Shown: piece after piece, positions 50,643 to 59,834 of the stretch
Layout: every line of letters starts with the position of its first letter
Position numbering within the stretch: the first letter of the stretch is position 1
Assembly: GCF_001679725.1 (NCBI RefSeq)
Contig: NZ_CP016282.1
Coordinates: 2,542,001 to 2,606,000, forward strand
Reading direction: 5' to 3'
Source of the DNA: Cryobacterium arcticum
GTDB lineage: Bacteria > Actinomycetota > Actinomycetes > Actinomycetales > Microbacteriaceae
Length of the DNA: 64,000 nucleotides
Position numbers and translations under genes: made by a program
The notes under the pieces: generated by a model
The model's database searches: none
Seen by the model: the letters and a program-made list of their open reading frames with translations, nothing else
What the model was told of the DNA's origin: nothing

Positions 50643-50795
50643 AGTGTCTCTCCTTGATCGTGGACGCCGTGATCGTGGACGTTCCCTCGACACAACGTGT
50701 CGGCGCCCCGGCCTGTTCCTGGCTTCCGCCACACACAGCGTGCTCCCAGTTTATTGATCCGCGACCGGATAGCGACCGGATTCGAAGCGGATACG

Positions 50796-50828
50796 AAAAA
50801 ACCCGGCCGCATGATTGCGACCGGGCTT
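50796..50828 (-). terminator. Intrinsic terminator of tRNA-Lys
   Basis: On the minus strand a CCCGG...CCGGG stem with inner CGC/GCG pairing is followed by six T residues, directly downstream of the tRNA. Confidence 0.85.
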
Positions 50829-50834
50829 CTTGTG

Positions 50835-50910
<76 letters not shown>

Positions 50911-51015
50911 GTATTTCAGGCGGCAGGACTTCCCCCGCCGACATGAGACATTACCACCAGATTCGCGCCCGGCGCCAATCGAGGGTCGCCGCCCGGCGTG
51001 TCGCACTCCAGTCAC

Positions 51016-51021
51016 TATTCT
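51016..51021 (+). promoter_or_regulatory. -10 hexamer upstream of the HisN-like gene
   Basis: TATTCT, 7 nt before the GTG at 51029. A GGGGAG lies between, so leaderless or normal initiation are both possible. Confidence 0.4.
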
Positions 51022-51028
51022 GGGGAGC

Positions 51029-51844
51029 GTGATCCCGACCCCGCAGCCCACCCTCTCCGATGACCTCACTCTCGCGCTCGAGTTGGCCGACGCCGCCGAC
51101 GCGATCTCGATGGCCCGTTTCGAAGCGCTCGACCTGGTCGTCACGACCAAGCCCGACCGCACCCCGGTGACGGATGCCGACCAGGCCGTCGAGCGCGCCA
51201 TCCGCGACCTCCTGGCTGAGCGGCGCCCCGCCGACGGCATCCTCGGCGAGGAGTTCGGCACCGCGGGGTCCACGACCCGGCAGTGGATCATCGACCCGAT
51301 CGACGGCACCGCGGGGTTCCTGCGCGGCATCAGCATCTGGGGTACCCTCATCGCGCTCGCGATCGACGGAGTCCCGGTGCTCGGCGTGGTCAGCTCCCCC
51401 GCCCTCGGCAAGCGCTGGTGGGCCGCCACGGGTGGCGGAGCCTGGTCGACGGACGCCCGTTTCCCCGACGCTCCGCCCACCCGCCTGGCCGTGTCGGGCG
51501 TACAGGGCCTGGCGGATGCCTCGCTCAGCTACGGCAGCATCCAGCAGTGGGATCAGGCGGGCAAGCTCGACGAGTTGGTCTCGCTCACCCGCCAGGTGTG
51601 GCGCACGCGCGCCTACGGCGACATGTGGTCGTACATGCTGCTCGCCGAGGGTCACCTCGACATCGCTGCCGAATACGACCTGCAGCCCTATGACATGGCC
51701 GCCCTGGTCACCATCGTGCAGGAGGCCGGGGGCCGCTTCACCTCGGCCGACGGGCAGGACGGACCATTCCACGGCAGCGCCCTGGCCACCAATGGCCACC
51801 TGCACGCCCTCGCCCTCGAGGCCATCGCCGGCCCGAGCGCCTGA
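51029..51844 (+). CDS. hisN: Inositol-monophosphatase-family phosphatase, probably histidinol-phosphatase
   Basis: 271 aa. Metal-binding motifs GEEFG, DPIDGTAGFLRG and YDLQPYDMAAL are typical of the IMPase superfamily; the DPIDGTAGFLRGI version is that of actinobacterial HisN. It would hydrolyse histidinol phosphate to histidinol, but an inositol-1-phosphatase role (supplying mycothiol) cannot be excluded from sequence alone. Confidence 0.75.
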   Translation: MIPTPQPTLSDDLTLALELADAADAISMARFEALDLVVTTKPDRTPVTDADQAVERAIRDLLAERRPADGILGEEFGTAGSTTRQWIIDPIDGTAGFLRGISIWGTLIALAIDGVPVLGVVSSPALGKRWWAATGGGAWSTDARFPDAPPTRLAVSGVQGLADASLSYGSIQQWDQAGKLDELVSLTRQVWRTRAYGDMWSYMLLAEGHLDIAAEYDLQPYDMAALVTIVQEAGGRFTSADGQDGPFHGSALATNGHLHALALEAIAGPSA

Positions 51845-51894
51845 CGGCGCCAGACCGGCGCCACCATCACCGCGACGAACACCGGGATCGATCC

Positions 51895-52410
51895 GTGACG
51901 ACAGCAGCCATCCGTCGCGTCGGCGTCACCCTGCTCGTTCTCGGCGCGCTCACCGGGCTGGGCGGCTGCGATGCCCTGGGCGGCCTGATTCCGGGCGCGG
52001 AGGATCTCGACGACGGCACGACCGCGGTCATGCCGAATGCCGGCACCGACGTTTTCACGCTCGCGGTGGGCGACTGCCTCGACGGCATGGAGGGTGACCT
52101 GTACTCGGGCGTGGCTTCGGTGCCCTGCAGCGCCGGTCACGATTGGGAGGTCTACGCCGAAACCGGTCTGGACGGCACCGAGTTTCCCGGTGACGACGTC
52201 ATCGTGGCCGATGCTGAAGAACTCTGCGGCGCGACCTTCGGCCCCTTTGTGGGGCTGCCGGAGGTCGACGCCGCCAGCTCCGAGCTGGGCTACACCTACG
52301 TCACGCCCACCGAGGCCGACTGGGCCGAGGCCGGTCACCGGTCCATCGTGTGCCTCATCGGCGACATGGACGGCCCCGTCGCCGGCACGCTCGCGGGCGC
52401 CGGGCGCTAG
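51895..52410 (+). CDS. Septum-formation-family lipoprotein
   Basis: 171 aa. Signal peptide with lipobox TGLGGC (Cys about 25), then a domain with VGDCLDGM, VPCSAGHDWEVYAETGLDGTEFPGDDVI and four conserved cysteines, the pattern of the actinobacterial septum-formation domain (PF13845). Function is not established. GTG start 50 bp after the phosphatase gene. Confidence 0.78.
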   Translation: MTTAAIRRVGVTLLVLGALTGLGGCDALGGLIPGAEDLDDGTTAVMPNAGTDVFTLAVGDCLDGMEGDLYSGVASVPCSAGHDWEVYAETGLDGTEFPGDDVIVADAEELCGATFGPFVGLPEVDAASSELGYTYVTPTEADWAEAGHRSIVCLIGDMDGPVAGTLAGAGR

Positions 52411-52450
52411 CGTCGCTGCGCCCTCGGGCCCGGTTGCAGCGCTCAGAGCC

Positions 52451-53710
52451 CTAGGCCCCCTGGCCGATGGGCTCGTCCCCGGACGCCGCTGCCGTCTGCC
52501 AGAGTTCGTTCTGCAGCAACAGCGCCAGTTCGCGCAGGAGCACCACGTCCACGGCTTCCTCGGTGCGAGGCTCCTGGTCGTACACGCACAGAGCGCCGAT
52601 GCGTTCGCCGGAGGGCGCCTCGATGGGAAAGCCGGCGTAGAAGCGCAGGCGAGGCCCTCCGACGACGAGGGGGTTGTCGCGGAACCTGTCGTCGAGGAGG
52701 GCGTCGGGCACGATCAAGGCGGCCGGCTCGAGCACCGTGATCGTGCAGAAGGAGCTGCTGCGGGGAATCTCGGTTGTGCCCAGCCCGACGACGGACTTGT
52801 GCCACTGCCGGTCTCCATCGAGCACCGTGAAGGCGGCGGCGCTGGTGCCGAGCGACCGGCTGGCGAGCTCCACGATGCGGTCGAACCGGGCCTCCGGCGC
52901 GGTGTGGAGCAGGTTGAGGGACATCAGCGCCCGGTGCCTGCCCTCCTCGACCTGATCGGGGGTGCGCCCCTGCGCCTCGGCCGGCGGCAGGGCGTGGGTG
53001 CTGCGGCCGCGCGGGTCCAGCGGCGCGGCCATGCTGCCGGCGAGGGCATCCGCCCAGAGGTCGTAGTCGGATGCCGACCGGAATCGGCCGGCCGCCGAGA
53101 CCGGCGTCGCCGGCAACGGCACGAAGGTGACCCGCTCGCGGCCCGCACAGAAGTCGGCGCTGGCGGCGTTCAGCGCCAGGACCTGCGTTCCCGCCCAGCG
53201 GCCGAACGTGGTCTTGAACACGGGAGCCGACGACATCGGCTCGATACCGGCCAGGAAGATCTCGACACCCAGGGAACTGGAGTGCTGGATGCGGTCGATC
53301 AACCGACCCAGACCGGTGACCCACGATCGCGTGGAGGTGAGGCGTGCCGCATCCCCGATGCCGAGGGTGAGCACGACAGCGTCATAGCGCCAGAGATTGG
53401 CGAAGTCCACGTGGTGCGCCGCCGAGTGCACCATCATGCTCGACTTGGCACTCACATCGACATCGGCCCCGCGACCCGTGCGATCGGTGAGTGCCCGCGC
53501 CAAGGCCCCTGGCAAGGCCAACGAATGGCTGAGAACACCCCAACCTACGGCGGAGCCGCCACCGACGATGAGGATGCGGTCGCTGTCGATGCCGGGAGAA
53601 TGGGCCTGGGGAGCGTCCGTGGGCCGCGGGATGCCGGCGAAGCGGCGTTCGATGGAGGCCGCCCAGACGCGCAGCACAGGGACCATGGCCCAGCGACAGA
53701 GTTCGCGCAC
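52451..53710 (-). CDS. SGNH-like domain fused to a GAF domain
   Basis: 419 aa. Residues about 45-225 look like an SGNH/GDSL hydrolase: [11 protein letters not shown] (block I), [13 protein letters not shown] (block III, GxGD instead of GxND), and the last block [10 protein letters not shown] lacks the usual DxxH histidine. Residues about 255-405 are a GAF domain ([66 protein letters not shown]). Probably a sensor in which the SGNH part has lost activity. Divergent from mshA. GTG with GAGGGAG 4 nt upstream. Confidence 0.8.
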   Translation of the reverse strand: MRELCRWAMVPVLRVWAASIERRFAGIPRPTDAPQAHSPGIDSDRILIVGGGSAVGWGVLSHSLALPGALARALTDRTGRGADVDVSAKSSMMVHSAAHHVDFANLWRYDAVVLTLGIGDAARLTSTRSWVTGLGRLIDRIQHSSSLGVEIFLAGIEPMSSAPVFKTTFGRWAGTQVLALNAASADFCAGRERVTFVPLPATPVSAAGRFRSASDYDLWADALAGSMAAPLDPRGRSTHALPPAEAQGRTPDQVEEGRHRALMSLNLLHTAPEARFDRIVELASRSLGTSAAAFTVLDGDRQWHKSVVGLGTTEIPRSSSFCTITVLEPAALIVPDALLDDRFRDNPLVVGGPRLRFYAGFPIEAPSGERIGALCVYDQEPRTEEAVDVVLLRELALLLQNELWQTAAASGDEPIGQGA

Positions 53711-53803
53711 GTTACTCCCTCACTGGACGAGGTGGCGGCGCACTCCACCCCGGGCGCGCATTGCATACAACTGGCTCTCATCTTACGCATCCGCCCGATG
53801 TCC

Positions 53804-53809
53804 TAAGAT
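53804..53809 (+). promoter_or_regulatory. -10 hexamer of a leaderless mshA promoter
   Basis: TAAGAT, 6 nt before the GTG at 53816; no ribosome site. Confidence 0.55.
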
Positions 53810-53815
53810 TCTGTA

Positions 53816-55039
53816 GTGTCCCCAGTTACCTCTTCCCTGCGCATCGCCCTGGTTTCCCTGCACACCTCCCCCGGTGCCGAGCCCGGATCGGGTGACGCCG
53901 GTGGCATGAACGTGGTGGTTCGCCACCAGGCCGAGGCCATGGCAGCGCTCGGCCACCAGGTCGAGATCCTCACCCGGCGCTCCTCCCCCGAGATGCCCAC
54001 CACTCGGCGCCTGAGCCCGGGCGTCACGCTGCGCTACCTCGACGCCGGACCGCTCCGCTCGGTGCCCAAGGGCGACCACGAGGGGTTCATCGACGAGTTC
54101 CGCGTGCGAGCGAGCTCCCTCGGACCGTGGGATGTGATCCACTCGCACCACTGGTTCTCGGGCATGGCCATGCTGCCCCTGGCCCGCGAGCTCGGCGTGC
54201 CGCACGTGCAGAGCTTCCACTCCATCGCGGCCGACGAGGCCACACCGCTGTCGGCCGGCGAGCGGCCCGAATCCGGAGGACGGATGGCCGGCGAGGCCTG
54301 GCTGGCCCGCGAATCCGACCTCATCGTGGCCATCAGCGCGGCCGAGGCCGACACCGTCGTGCAGCGGTTGGGCGGCTCGATGGACCGCATCGTCGTGGTC
54401 CCGCCGGGTGTGGACGGCGGCATGTTCCACCCTCTCGCTGCTGCCGACGGACCGGTCGCCGGGGCGAACGCTCTCGGCTACGCCGTTGTCGCGGGTCGCC
54501 TGCAACCGCTCAAGGGCTTGGACCTCGCCATCGAAGCGCTGGCGGCCGTGCCGAGCGAGTTGCGGCCGGAGCTCGTGATCGCGGGCGACGCCTCGGCCGA
54601 CTACGACGGCTACATCGACGAGCTCACCCGCCTGGCCGCCCGGCACGGCATCGCCGATCAGGTACGGTTCGTGGGGCCCTGCAACCGGGTCAAGCTCGCC
54701 GGACTGATGCGCGGCGCCCGGGTCGTGCTGGTGCCCTCGCACTCCGAGACCTTCGGCCTTGTTGCCCTGGAGGCCGCCGCCAGCGGTGTGCCCGTCATCG
54801 CCCAGGGCACCGGCGGACTCCGCGAGGCCGTGATCGACGGTGACACCGGCCTCCTGATCGAATCCCGTGACCCCCAGGACTGGGCGGATGCGCTCACCGC
54901 GGTGCTGTCGGACCACACGCTGGCCAGGCGCCTGTCCCAGGCGGCCCGCCGCCGGGCAGAGGAGTTCGACTGGCCGCGGTCGGCCGCCCACCTCCTCGAG
55001 GTCTACTGCGCCCTGCTGCCGGTCCCGGTCTGCGCGTGA
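53816..55039 (+). CDS. mshA: MshA-like glycosyltransferase (mycothiol pathway)
   Basis: 407-aa GT4 glycosyltransferase. N-terminal VSLHTSPGAEPGSGDAGGMN is the MshA signature (UDP-GlcNAc + inositol-1-phosphate binding), followed by EAMAALGHQVEILTRR, HSHHWFSGMAMLPLA, VVPPGVD, and the C-terminal ETFGLVALEAAASGVPV E-x7-E motif. Starts mycothiol synthesis. The GTG of the next gene overlaps by 4 bp, and that gene is MshB-like. Shorter than mycobacterial MshA. Confidence 0.72.
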   Translation: MSPVTSSLRIALVSLHTSPGAEPGSGDAGGMNVVVRHQAEAMAALGHQVEILTRRSSPEMPTTRRLSPGVTLRYLDAGPLRSVPKGDHEGFIDEFRVRASSLGPWDVIHSHHWFSGMAMLPLARELGVPHVQSFHSIAADEATPLSAGERPESGGRMAGEAWLARESDLIVAISAAEADTVVQRLGGSMDRIVVVPPGVDGGMFHPLAAADGPVAGANALGYAVVAGRLQPLKGLDLAIEALAAVPSELRPELVIAGDASADYDGYIDELTRLAARHGIADQVRFVGPCNRVKLAGLMRGARVVLVPSHSETFGLVALEAAASGVPVIAQGTGGLREAVIDGDTGLLIESRDPQDWADALTAVLSDHTLARRLSQAARRRAEEFDWPRSAAHLLEVYCALLPVPVCA

Positions 55040-55785
55040 GCCTGCTCGACGGGCGGCGCTCGGTTCTCTTCGTGCACGCCCACCCCGATGACGAGACAAT
55101 CTCCACTGGTGCGCTGATCGCCGAGTACGTGGCCAGGGGCAGCCGGGTCTTCCTGCTCACCTGCTCACGCGGGGAACGCGGCGAGGTCGTCGCCGGGCCG
55201 CTGACCGCCCTGGCGGGAACGAACGAGCTCGCCCGGGAACGCGACCGGGAGCTGGAGCGGGCCACGGGCATCCTGGGTATCACCGAGCGCTTCTGGCTGG
55301 GCGAGGCGCCGGCCCGGGTCGACGGACTCGAGGCGCGCCGGTACCGCGATTCGGGCATGGTGTGGCTGCGACCGGGGCTGGCCGGACCGGCCGACGACGC
55401 CGCCTCTGACGCCCTATCGGTGGCGCCGCTCACCGAGGTCGCTGCGGACATCGCGGCCCTCATCGTGAGGCTGCGCCCCGACCTGGTGATCAGCTACGAC
55501 GACGGCGGCGGCTACGGGCATCCGGATCACGTGCGCGCCCACGACGCGACCCTGGCCGCCTGCGAGGCGACCGGCACGTCGTTCGCCGAGGTGCTCGAGG
55601 CGCCGCGGGCGGACGGCGAATGGTTCGACCTGCCCGGGCATTTGGGCGTCGTGACCGATGCCCTGCGCGCGCACGCGAGCCAGCTCACAGTGCACGGCAC
55701 CGAGATCGTGCACTCCGGGGGCCAGCGGGAGCCGATCGTCACCTCGACCGGCCTCCGGCTGCACCCGCACACGTCCCCCGCCTGA
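55036..55785 (+). CDS. mshB: MshB-like PIG-L family deacetylase
   Basis: 249 aa. Zinc motifs HAHPDDE and GYGHPDHVRAH; CSRGERGEVV and RYRDSGM also match MshB (deacetylase of GlcNAc-inositol) rather than other PIG-L enzymes. GTG overlaps mshA and the stop TGA shares a base with the next ATG, so mshA, mshB and the flavoprotein gene are one coupled unit. Mca (mycothiol amidase) is a less likely alternative. Confidence 0.72.
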   Translation: MSLLDGRRSVLFVHAHPDDETISTGALIAEYVARGSRVFLLTCSRGERGEVVAGPLTALAGTNELARERDRELERATGILGITERFWLGEAPARVDGLEARRYRDSGMVWLRPGLAGPADDAASDALSVAPLTEVAADIAALIVRLRPDLVISYDDGGGYGHPDHVRAHDATLAACEATGTSFAEVLEAPRADGEWFDLPGHLGVVTDALRAHASQLTVHGTEIVHSGGQREPIVTSTGLRLHPHTSPA

Positions 55786-56633
55786 TGCCGGCGCTGTTCC
55801 AGTCCTCCCCCAATGCGCTCTTCGACACCGAGGTGCGGCAGGTCAGCCGGCTCTCACCCGGGTTTTTGCGCGTCACCCTGACGGGTGCACACCTGCACCG
55901 GTTCGCCGCGCACGGCCTCGACCAGCGCATCAAGATCCTGGTGCCGAGCGGCGCGTACCCGGCCACGTTCGACGAGGATCTGCTGCACGAATCGGAGTGG
56001 CGACGGCGCTGGCGAGACCTCCCGGCCACCGACCGGCCGGCCCTCCGCAGCTACACGACCAGTGCAGTGCGCCCCGATCTGCGTGAGATCGACCTCGACT
56101 TCTACGTGCACGCCCGGCCCGGCCCGGCGAGCGGCTGGGCCGTCGGCGCCGGTGTGGGCCAGCGGCTGCTCGTGTCGGGTCCTAGCAGCAGACTCAGCGA
56201 CCGCCGCCACGGCATCCAGTGGTCGCCGGGCATGGCCACCCACCTGCTGCTGGCGGGAGACGAAACCGCGTTCCCCGCCATTCGCGGCATCGTCTCGGCC
56301 CTGCACCCCACGAGCAGGGCCACGGTCATCCTGGAAGCCGGGGACCCCCGGGATGCGGCCTGGCTCACCGCCGAGATCCAGGGCCACACCGTGACCGTGC
56401 TGCGGCGCGAACCCGCCGGCGGGGAACCCACCCTGCTCCGCGCTGTGGAGGCCTGGAGCGGCCGGTCGGGAGCCACAGCGGCAGCCATGGGTGACGATTT
56501 CTACGCTTGGCTGGCCACCGAGAGCAGCCAGGTCTCGCAGCTGCGCACGGTGCTGCACGCGGCCGGAATCGCACCCGACCGGGTGCACTCGCAGGGCTAC
56601 TGGAACGACCGGGCACGCACCACGCTGGACTGA
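55785..56633 (+). CDS. Siderophore-interacting flavoprotein (SIP family)
   Basis: 282 aa. FAD motif LRSYTTSAVRPDLREIDLDFYVHARPGPASGWA, then a NAD(P)H domain (LAGDETAFPAIRGIVSAL, GYWNDRART). Such ViuB/FscN-like reductases release iron from ferric siderophores. ATG 55785 overlaps mshB by one base, and the iron importer starts 74 bp later behind an iron box. Confidence 0.88.
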   Translation: MPALFQSSPNALFDTEVRQVSRLSPGFLRVTLTGAHLHRFAAHGLDQRIKILVPSGAYPATFDEDLLHESEWRRRWRDLPATDRPALRSYTTSAVRPDLREIDLDFYVHARPGPASGWAVGAGVGQRLLVSGPSSRLSDRRHGIQWSPGMATHLLLAGDETAFPAIRGIVSALHPTSRATVILEAGDPRDAAWLTAEIQGHTVTVLRREPAGGEPTLLRAVEAWSGRSGATAAAMGDDFYAWLATESSQVSQLRTVLHAAGIAPDRVHSQGYWNDRARTTLD

Positions 56634-56641
56634 TCGACAGG

Positions 56642-56660
56642 TTAGGACAGGCTAAGCTAA
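56642..56660 (+). promoter_or_regulatory. DtxR/IdeR-type iron box
   Basis: TTAGGACAGGCTAAGCTAA matches the TTAGGTTAGSCTAACCTAA consensus at 16 of 19 positions. It lies 48 bp before the ATG of the siderophore-binding protein and is the expected iron-responsive repressor site. Confidence 0.85.
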
Positions 56661-56707
56661 CTATTCGCGATGCTCGTCGCCAGCTCCCCGTCGAAAGGAC
56701 ATCCTCG

Positions 56708-57667
56708 ATGCGCCCCTCCCGTCACCCGTCGCGCCTGCTCGCCGCGCTCACCCTGCCCGTCGTCGTGGCAATCGCCGTCAGCGGATGCTCCGCCACGGCC
56801 TCCACCGGCACCGGTACCGGCGCGGCGGGCGCCACGTCGACGCCGGACACCGGCACGCACCTGGTCGAGCACGCCCGCGGCGAGACCGAGGTTCCCAATG
56901 ACGTGCAGCGTGTCGTGGTGCTGGAGCCCGTGCAGCTGGACACCACCGTGGCGCTCGGCCTGATCCCGGTCGGCGCGGCCGTGTTGAACGAAGCGGCCGG
57001 TGTGCCGGCCTATCTCGGGGCCGCCGCGGCCGGGATCGCGACCGTGGGCACCGTTCCCGAGCCGTCGATCGAAAAGATCGCGGCTCTCAAGCCCGACCTC
57101 ATCCTGGGCACCGAGTCGCGGCATTCCGCGCTCTACGACCAACTCTCGTCGATTGCCCCCACCGTGTTCATGGCGAGCCAAGCCGACCCGTGGACCGACA
57201 ACGTGGCCCTGGTGGCCCGGGCCCTCGGTGACGAGGCCGGCGCCGACGACCTCCTCACGGCCTACACGGACCGCTGCGCCGAGATCGCCGAGACCTACGG
57301 CGTGGCCGGCATGACGGCCCAGTTCGTGCGCCCCCGTGACGGCATCCTCACCCTGTACGGCCCCACCTCCTTCGCCGGCAGCACCCTCGAGTGCGCCGGG
57401 TTCACCATCCCCGAGCGGGACTGGGAAGGCTCGATCTCGGTCGATATCTCCCCCGAGCGCGTACTTGACGCCCAAGCCGATCTGGTCCTGGTCTCGGCGA
57501 CCGACGTGACCGACCCGACACTCGTGCCCGAGTCGATCCGCACCAACGCGGCCTCCTTCCCCGGACTCAACGTCGTGGACCAGTCGTTCTGGATCACCGG
57601 CGTCGGGCCGCTGGGCGGCATGACCGTGCTGGACGACATCGAACGCATCCTGGCCGGCACCAAGTAG
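56708..57667 (+). CDS. Iron-siderophore ABC transporter substrate-binding lipoprotein
   Basis: 319 aa. Lipobox VSGC (Cys about 24), then a FecB/FhuD-type domain (ALKPDLILGTESRHSALYDQLSSIAPTVFM). Binds ferric siderophore outside the membrane. ATG 56708 with AAAGGA 8-9 nt upstream. First gene of a four-gene operon with two permeases and an ATPase. Confidence 0.92.
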   Translation: MRPSRHPSRLLAALTLPVVVAIAVSGCSATASTGTGTGAAGATSTPDTGTHLVEHARGETEVPNDVQRVVVLEPVQLDTTVALGLIPVGAAVLNEAAGVPAYLGAAAAGIATVGTVPEPSIEKIAALKPDLILGTESRHSALYDQLSSIAPTVFMASQADPWTDNVALVARALGDEAGADDLLTAYTDRCAEIAETYGVAGMTAQFVRPRDGILTLYGPTSFAGSTLECAGFTIPERDWEGSISVDISPERVLDAQADLVLVSATDVTDPTLVPESIRTNAASFPGLNVVDQSFWITGVGPLGGMTVLDDIERILAGTK

Positions 57668-57678
57668 CGGGGCTCGAC

Positions 57679-58773
57679 GTGCCCCACACGGCCACCGCGG
57701 CCCGGACCGGACGCGGTGGCGACGGCCGACGCGCGCCCGGGGTCGGCGCAGTTTGGTTCGGCATCGCTGGGTTCGGCACGGCCTGGTTCCGCACGGCCTG
57801 GTTCGGCACCGCCCTGGTCGTCCTGATCGCGGCCGTGGGGCTCTCCATCGTCGTCGGTGCGAATCCCGTGCACCCGGGCACCGTGCTCGACACCCTGTTC
57901 GGTGGCGGCACCGCGGAGTCCCGCTTCGTGATCTGGGATCAGCGCCTGCCCCGCACGGCGGCCGGACTCACGGTGGGTGCCGCCCTCGGCGTGGCCGGGG
58001 CGCTCATCCAGGCCTTCACCCGCAACCCGCTCGCCGACCCAGGGATCCTCGGGGTCAACGCGGGCGCCGCATTCTTCGTGGCCGTCGGCATCACCTTCCT
58101 CGGCGTGACGAGCCCATCCGGGTACGTCTGGCTGGCCTGCGCCGGCGCCCTGGTGCTCACCATCGCGGTGTATGTGATCGGTTCGGCCGGCGGCCCGGCG
58201 GCCGGCCCGGTGCGGCTCACCGTCACCGGTGTCGCCATCGGCGCCGTGTTCGCGGGTCTCACCACGGGGCTCGCCCTCACCCATCCCGACACGTTCGACC
58301 GGATGCGCGGCTGGAGCGCCGGAAGCCTCCTCGAACGCGGGCTCGACGTCGTGCTGCCCGTGCTCCCCCTCGTGCTGGTGGGCCTGGCCCTCGCGCTGGG
58401 TGCCGCGCGCGGGCTCAACTCGATAGCGCTTGGACCCGATGTGGCCCGGTCGCAGGGCGTCAGCGTGCGGCGCATCCAGCTGGTCGTGCTCGCCGCCGTG
58501 ACCCTCCTGGCCGGCAGCGCAACGGCCGTGGCCGGGCCGCTCGTTTTCGTGGGCCTGGTGGTGCCGCACGTCGTGCGGTGGACGCTCGGCACAGACCAGC
58601 GCGGGATCGTGCTGGGGTCACTGTTGCTGGGCCCGTCGCTCGTCCTGCTGTCCGATGTGCTGGGCCGGGTCGCGGTGCTTCCGAGCGAGATGCCCGTGGG
58701 CATTGTGACGGCCTTCGTGGGCGCGCCCGTGCTGATCGCGCTGGCCCGCCGTCGATCGGCGACAGCGTTGTGA
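57679..58773 (+). CDS. Iron-siderophore ABC permease (FecCD type)
   Basis: 364 aa; about nine to ten helices with TRNPLADPGILGVNAGAA and the C-terminal VAGPLVFVGLVVPHVVRW. Its first 45 residues hold a repeated Gly-Phe/Trp-Phe-Thr-Ala pattern from a short DNA repeat. GTG 57679; its TGA overlaps the next GTG by 4 bp. Confidence 0.92.
   Translation: MPHTATAARTGRGGDGRRAPGVGAVWFGIAGFGTAWFRTAWFGTALVVLIAAVGLSIVVGANPVHPGTVLDTLFGGGTAESRFVIWDQRLPRTAAGLTVGAALGVAGALIQAFTRNPLADPGILGVNAGAAFFVAVGITFLGVTSPSGYVWLACAGALVLTIAVYVIGSAGGPAAGPVRLTVTGVAIGAVFAGLTTGLALTHPDTFDRMRGWSAGSLLERGLDVVLPVLPLVLVGLALALGAARGLNSIALGPDVARSQGVSVRRIQLVVLAAVTLLAGSATAVAGPLVFVGLVVPHVVRWTLGTDQRGIVLGSLLLGPSLVLLSDVLGRVAVLPSEMPVGIVTAFVGAPVLIALARRRSATAL
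57753..57813. repeat. Imperfect 15-bp tandem repeat in the permease N terminus
   Basis: Four copies of a tggttcggcacggcc-like unit encode WFGIAGFGTAWFRTAWFGTA. Lies upstream of the first conserved helix. Confidence 0.7.
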
Positions 58774-59834
58774 ACCGCAGCGGCGGCACCCGGAGCACTC
58801 TGGCCCGGAGCGCTATGCCCCGGAGCCCCGTGACCCGGATGGGCCCGGCCATCCGTACACGCTCCGTCCTCGTCGGCCTGAGCGTGGCGGGGGTCTCCGT
58901 CGTCCTGCTCCTCCTCGCTCTCACCCTCGGTGACTTCCCCGTGACGCCGGCCGAGGTCGTCGGTGCCGTCACCGGCCGCCTCGACGGACTGCCCCGCATC
59001 GTGGTGCTCGAGTGGCGGCTGCCGCGGGCGGCGGCGGCTGTGCTCTTCGGCGCCGCCCTTGCCGTGGCGGGCGCCATCTTCCAGACCGTGACCCGCAACC
59101 CGCTGGCCAGCCCGGACATCATCGGGCTCGCGAACGGCTCGTTCACGGGAATGCTCGTGGCCCTTCTGGCCTTCGGCGGCAGCTGGCCGTTGCTGACCGC
59201 CGGCTCCCTGGTCGGCGGACTGCTGGCAGCCGTGGCCATCTACCTACTCGCCTACCGCGGCGGGCTGCACGGTTTCCGTTTCATCGTGGTCGGCATCGGC
59301 ATCTCCGCCATGCTCGCGTCGGTCAACACCTGGATGCTGTTGCGGGCCGAGTTGGAGACCGCCCTGTTCGCGTCGGCCTGGGGCGCGGGCACGCTGAATT
59401 CCGTCACCGCGGCCACGGCGGTGCCGGCAGGGATCTGCATCCTGGTGCTACTCGCGTTGCTGCCGCCCATCGTCCCGGCCGTTCGACAGCTCGACCTGGG
59501 AGACGACAGCGCATCCGCCACCGGGGTCGCCGTCGGCCGCACCCGGCTCACCGCCATCGCCCTCGCGGTGTGCCTGGTGAGCGTGGTGACGGCCGTCGCC
59601 GGCCCGATCGCGTTCGTGGCCCTTGCCGCGCCCCAGATCACCCGCCGGCTCGCCGGCTCCCCCGGCATCCCGTTCGCCCTGTCCGGCCTGGTGGGCGGCG
59701 CTCTGCTGCTCTGCTCCGACCTGATCGCCCAACACGTCATCCCCCTGACCGTGCCCGTTGGGGTGGTGACCGTTGTCCTCGGCGGCGGCTACCTCGTCTG
59801 GCTCCTCATCCACGAATCCCGGAGGCGAGCATGA
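58770..59834 (+). CDS. Iron-siderophore ABC permease (FecCD type), second subunit
   Basis: 354 aa. TRNPLASPDIIGLANGSF, WAAGTLN-like WGAGTLNSV, and VAGPIAFVALAAPQITRRL are FecCD hallmarks. About 30 Arg/Ser-rich residues precede the first helix. GTG 58770 overlaps the previous stop by 4 bp. Confidence 0.92.
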   Translation: MNRSGGTRSTLARSAMPRSPVTRMGPAIRTRSVLVGLSVAGVSVVLLLLALTLGDFPVTPAEVVGAVTGRLDGLPRIVVLEWRLPRAAAAVLFGAALAVAGAIFQTVTRNPLASPDIIGLANGSFTGMLVALLAFGGSWPLLTAGSLVGGLLAAVAIYLLAYRGGLHGFRFIVVGIGISAMLASVNTWMLLRAELETALFASAWGAGTLNSVTAATAVPAGICILVLLALLPPIVPAVRQLDLGDDSASATGVAVGRTRLTAIALAVCLVSVVTAVAGPIAFVALAAPQITRRLAGSPGIPFALSGLVGGALLLCSDLIAQHVIPLTVPVGVVTVVLGGGYLVWLLIHESRRRA

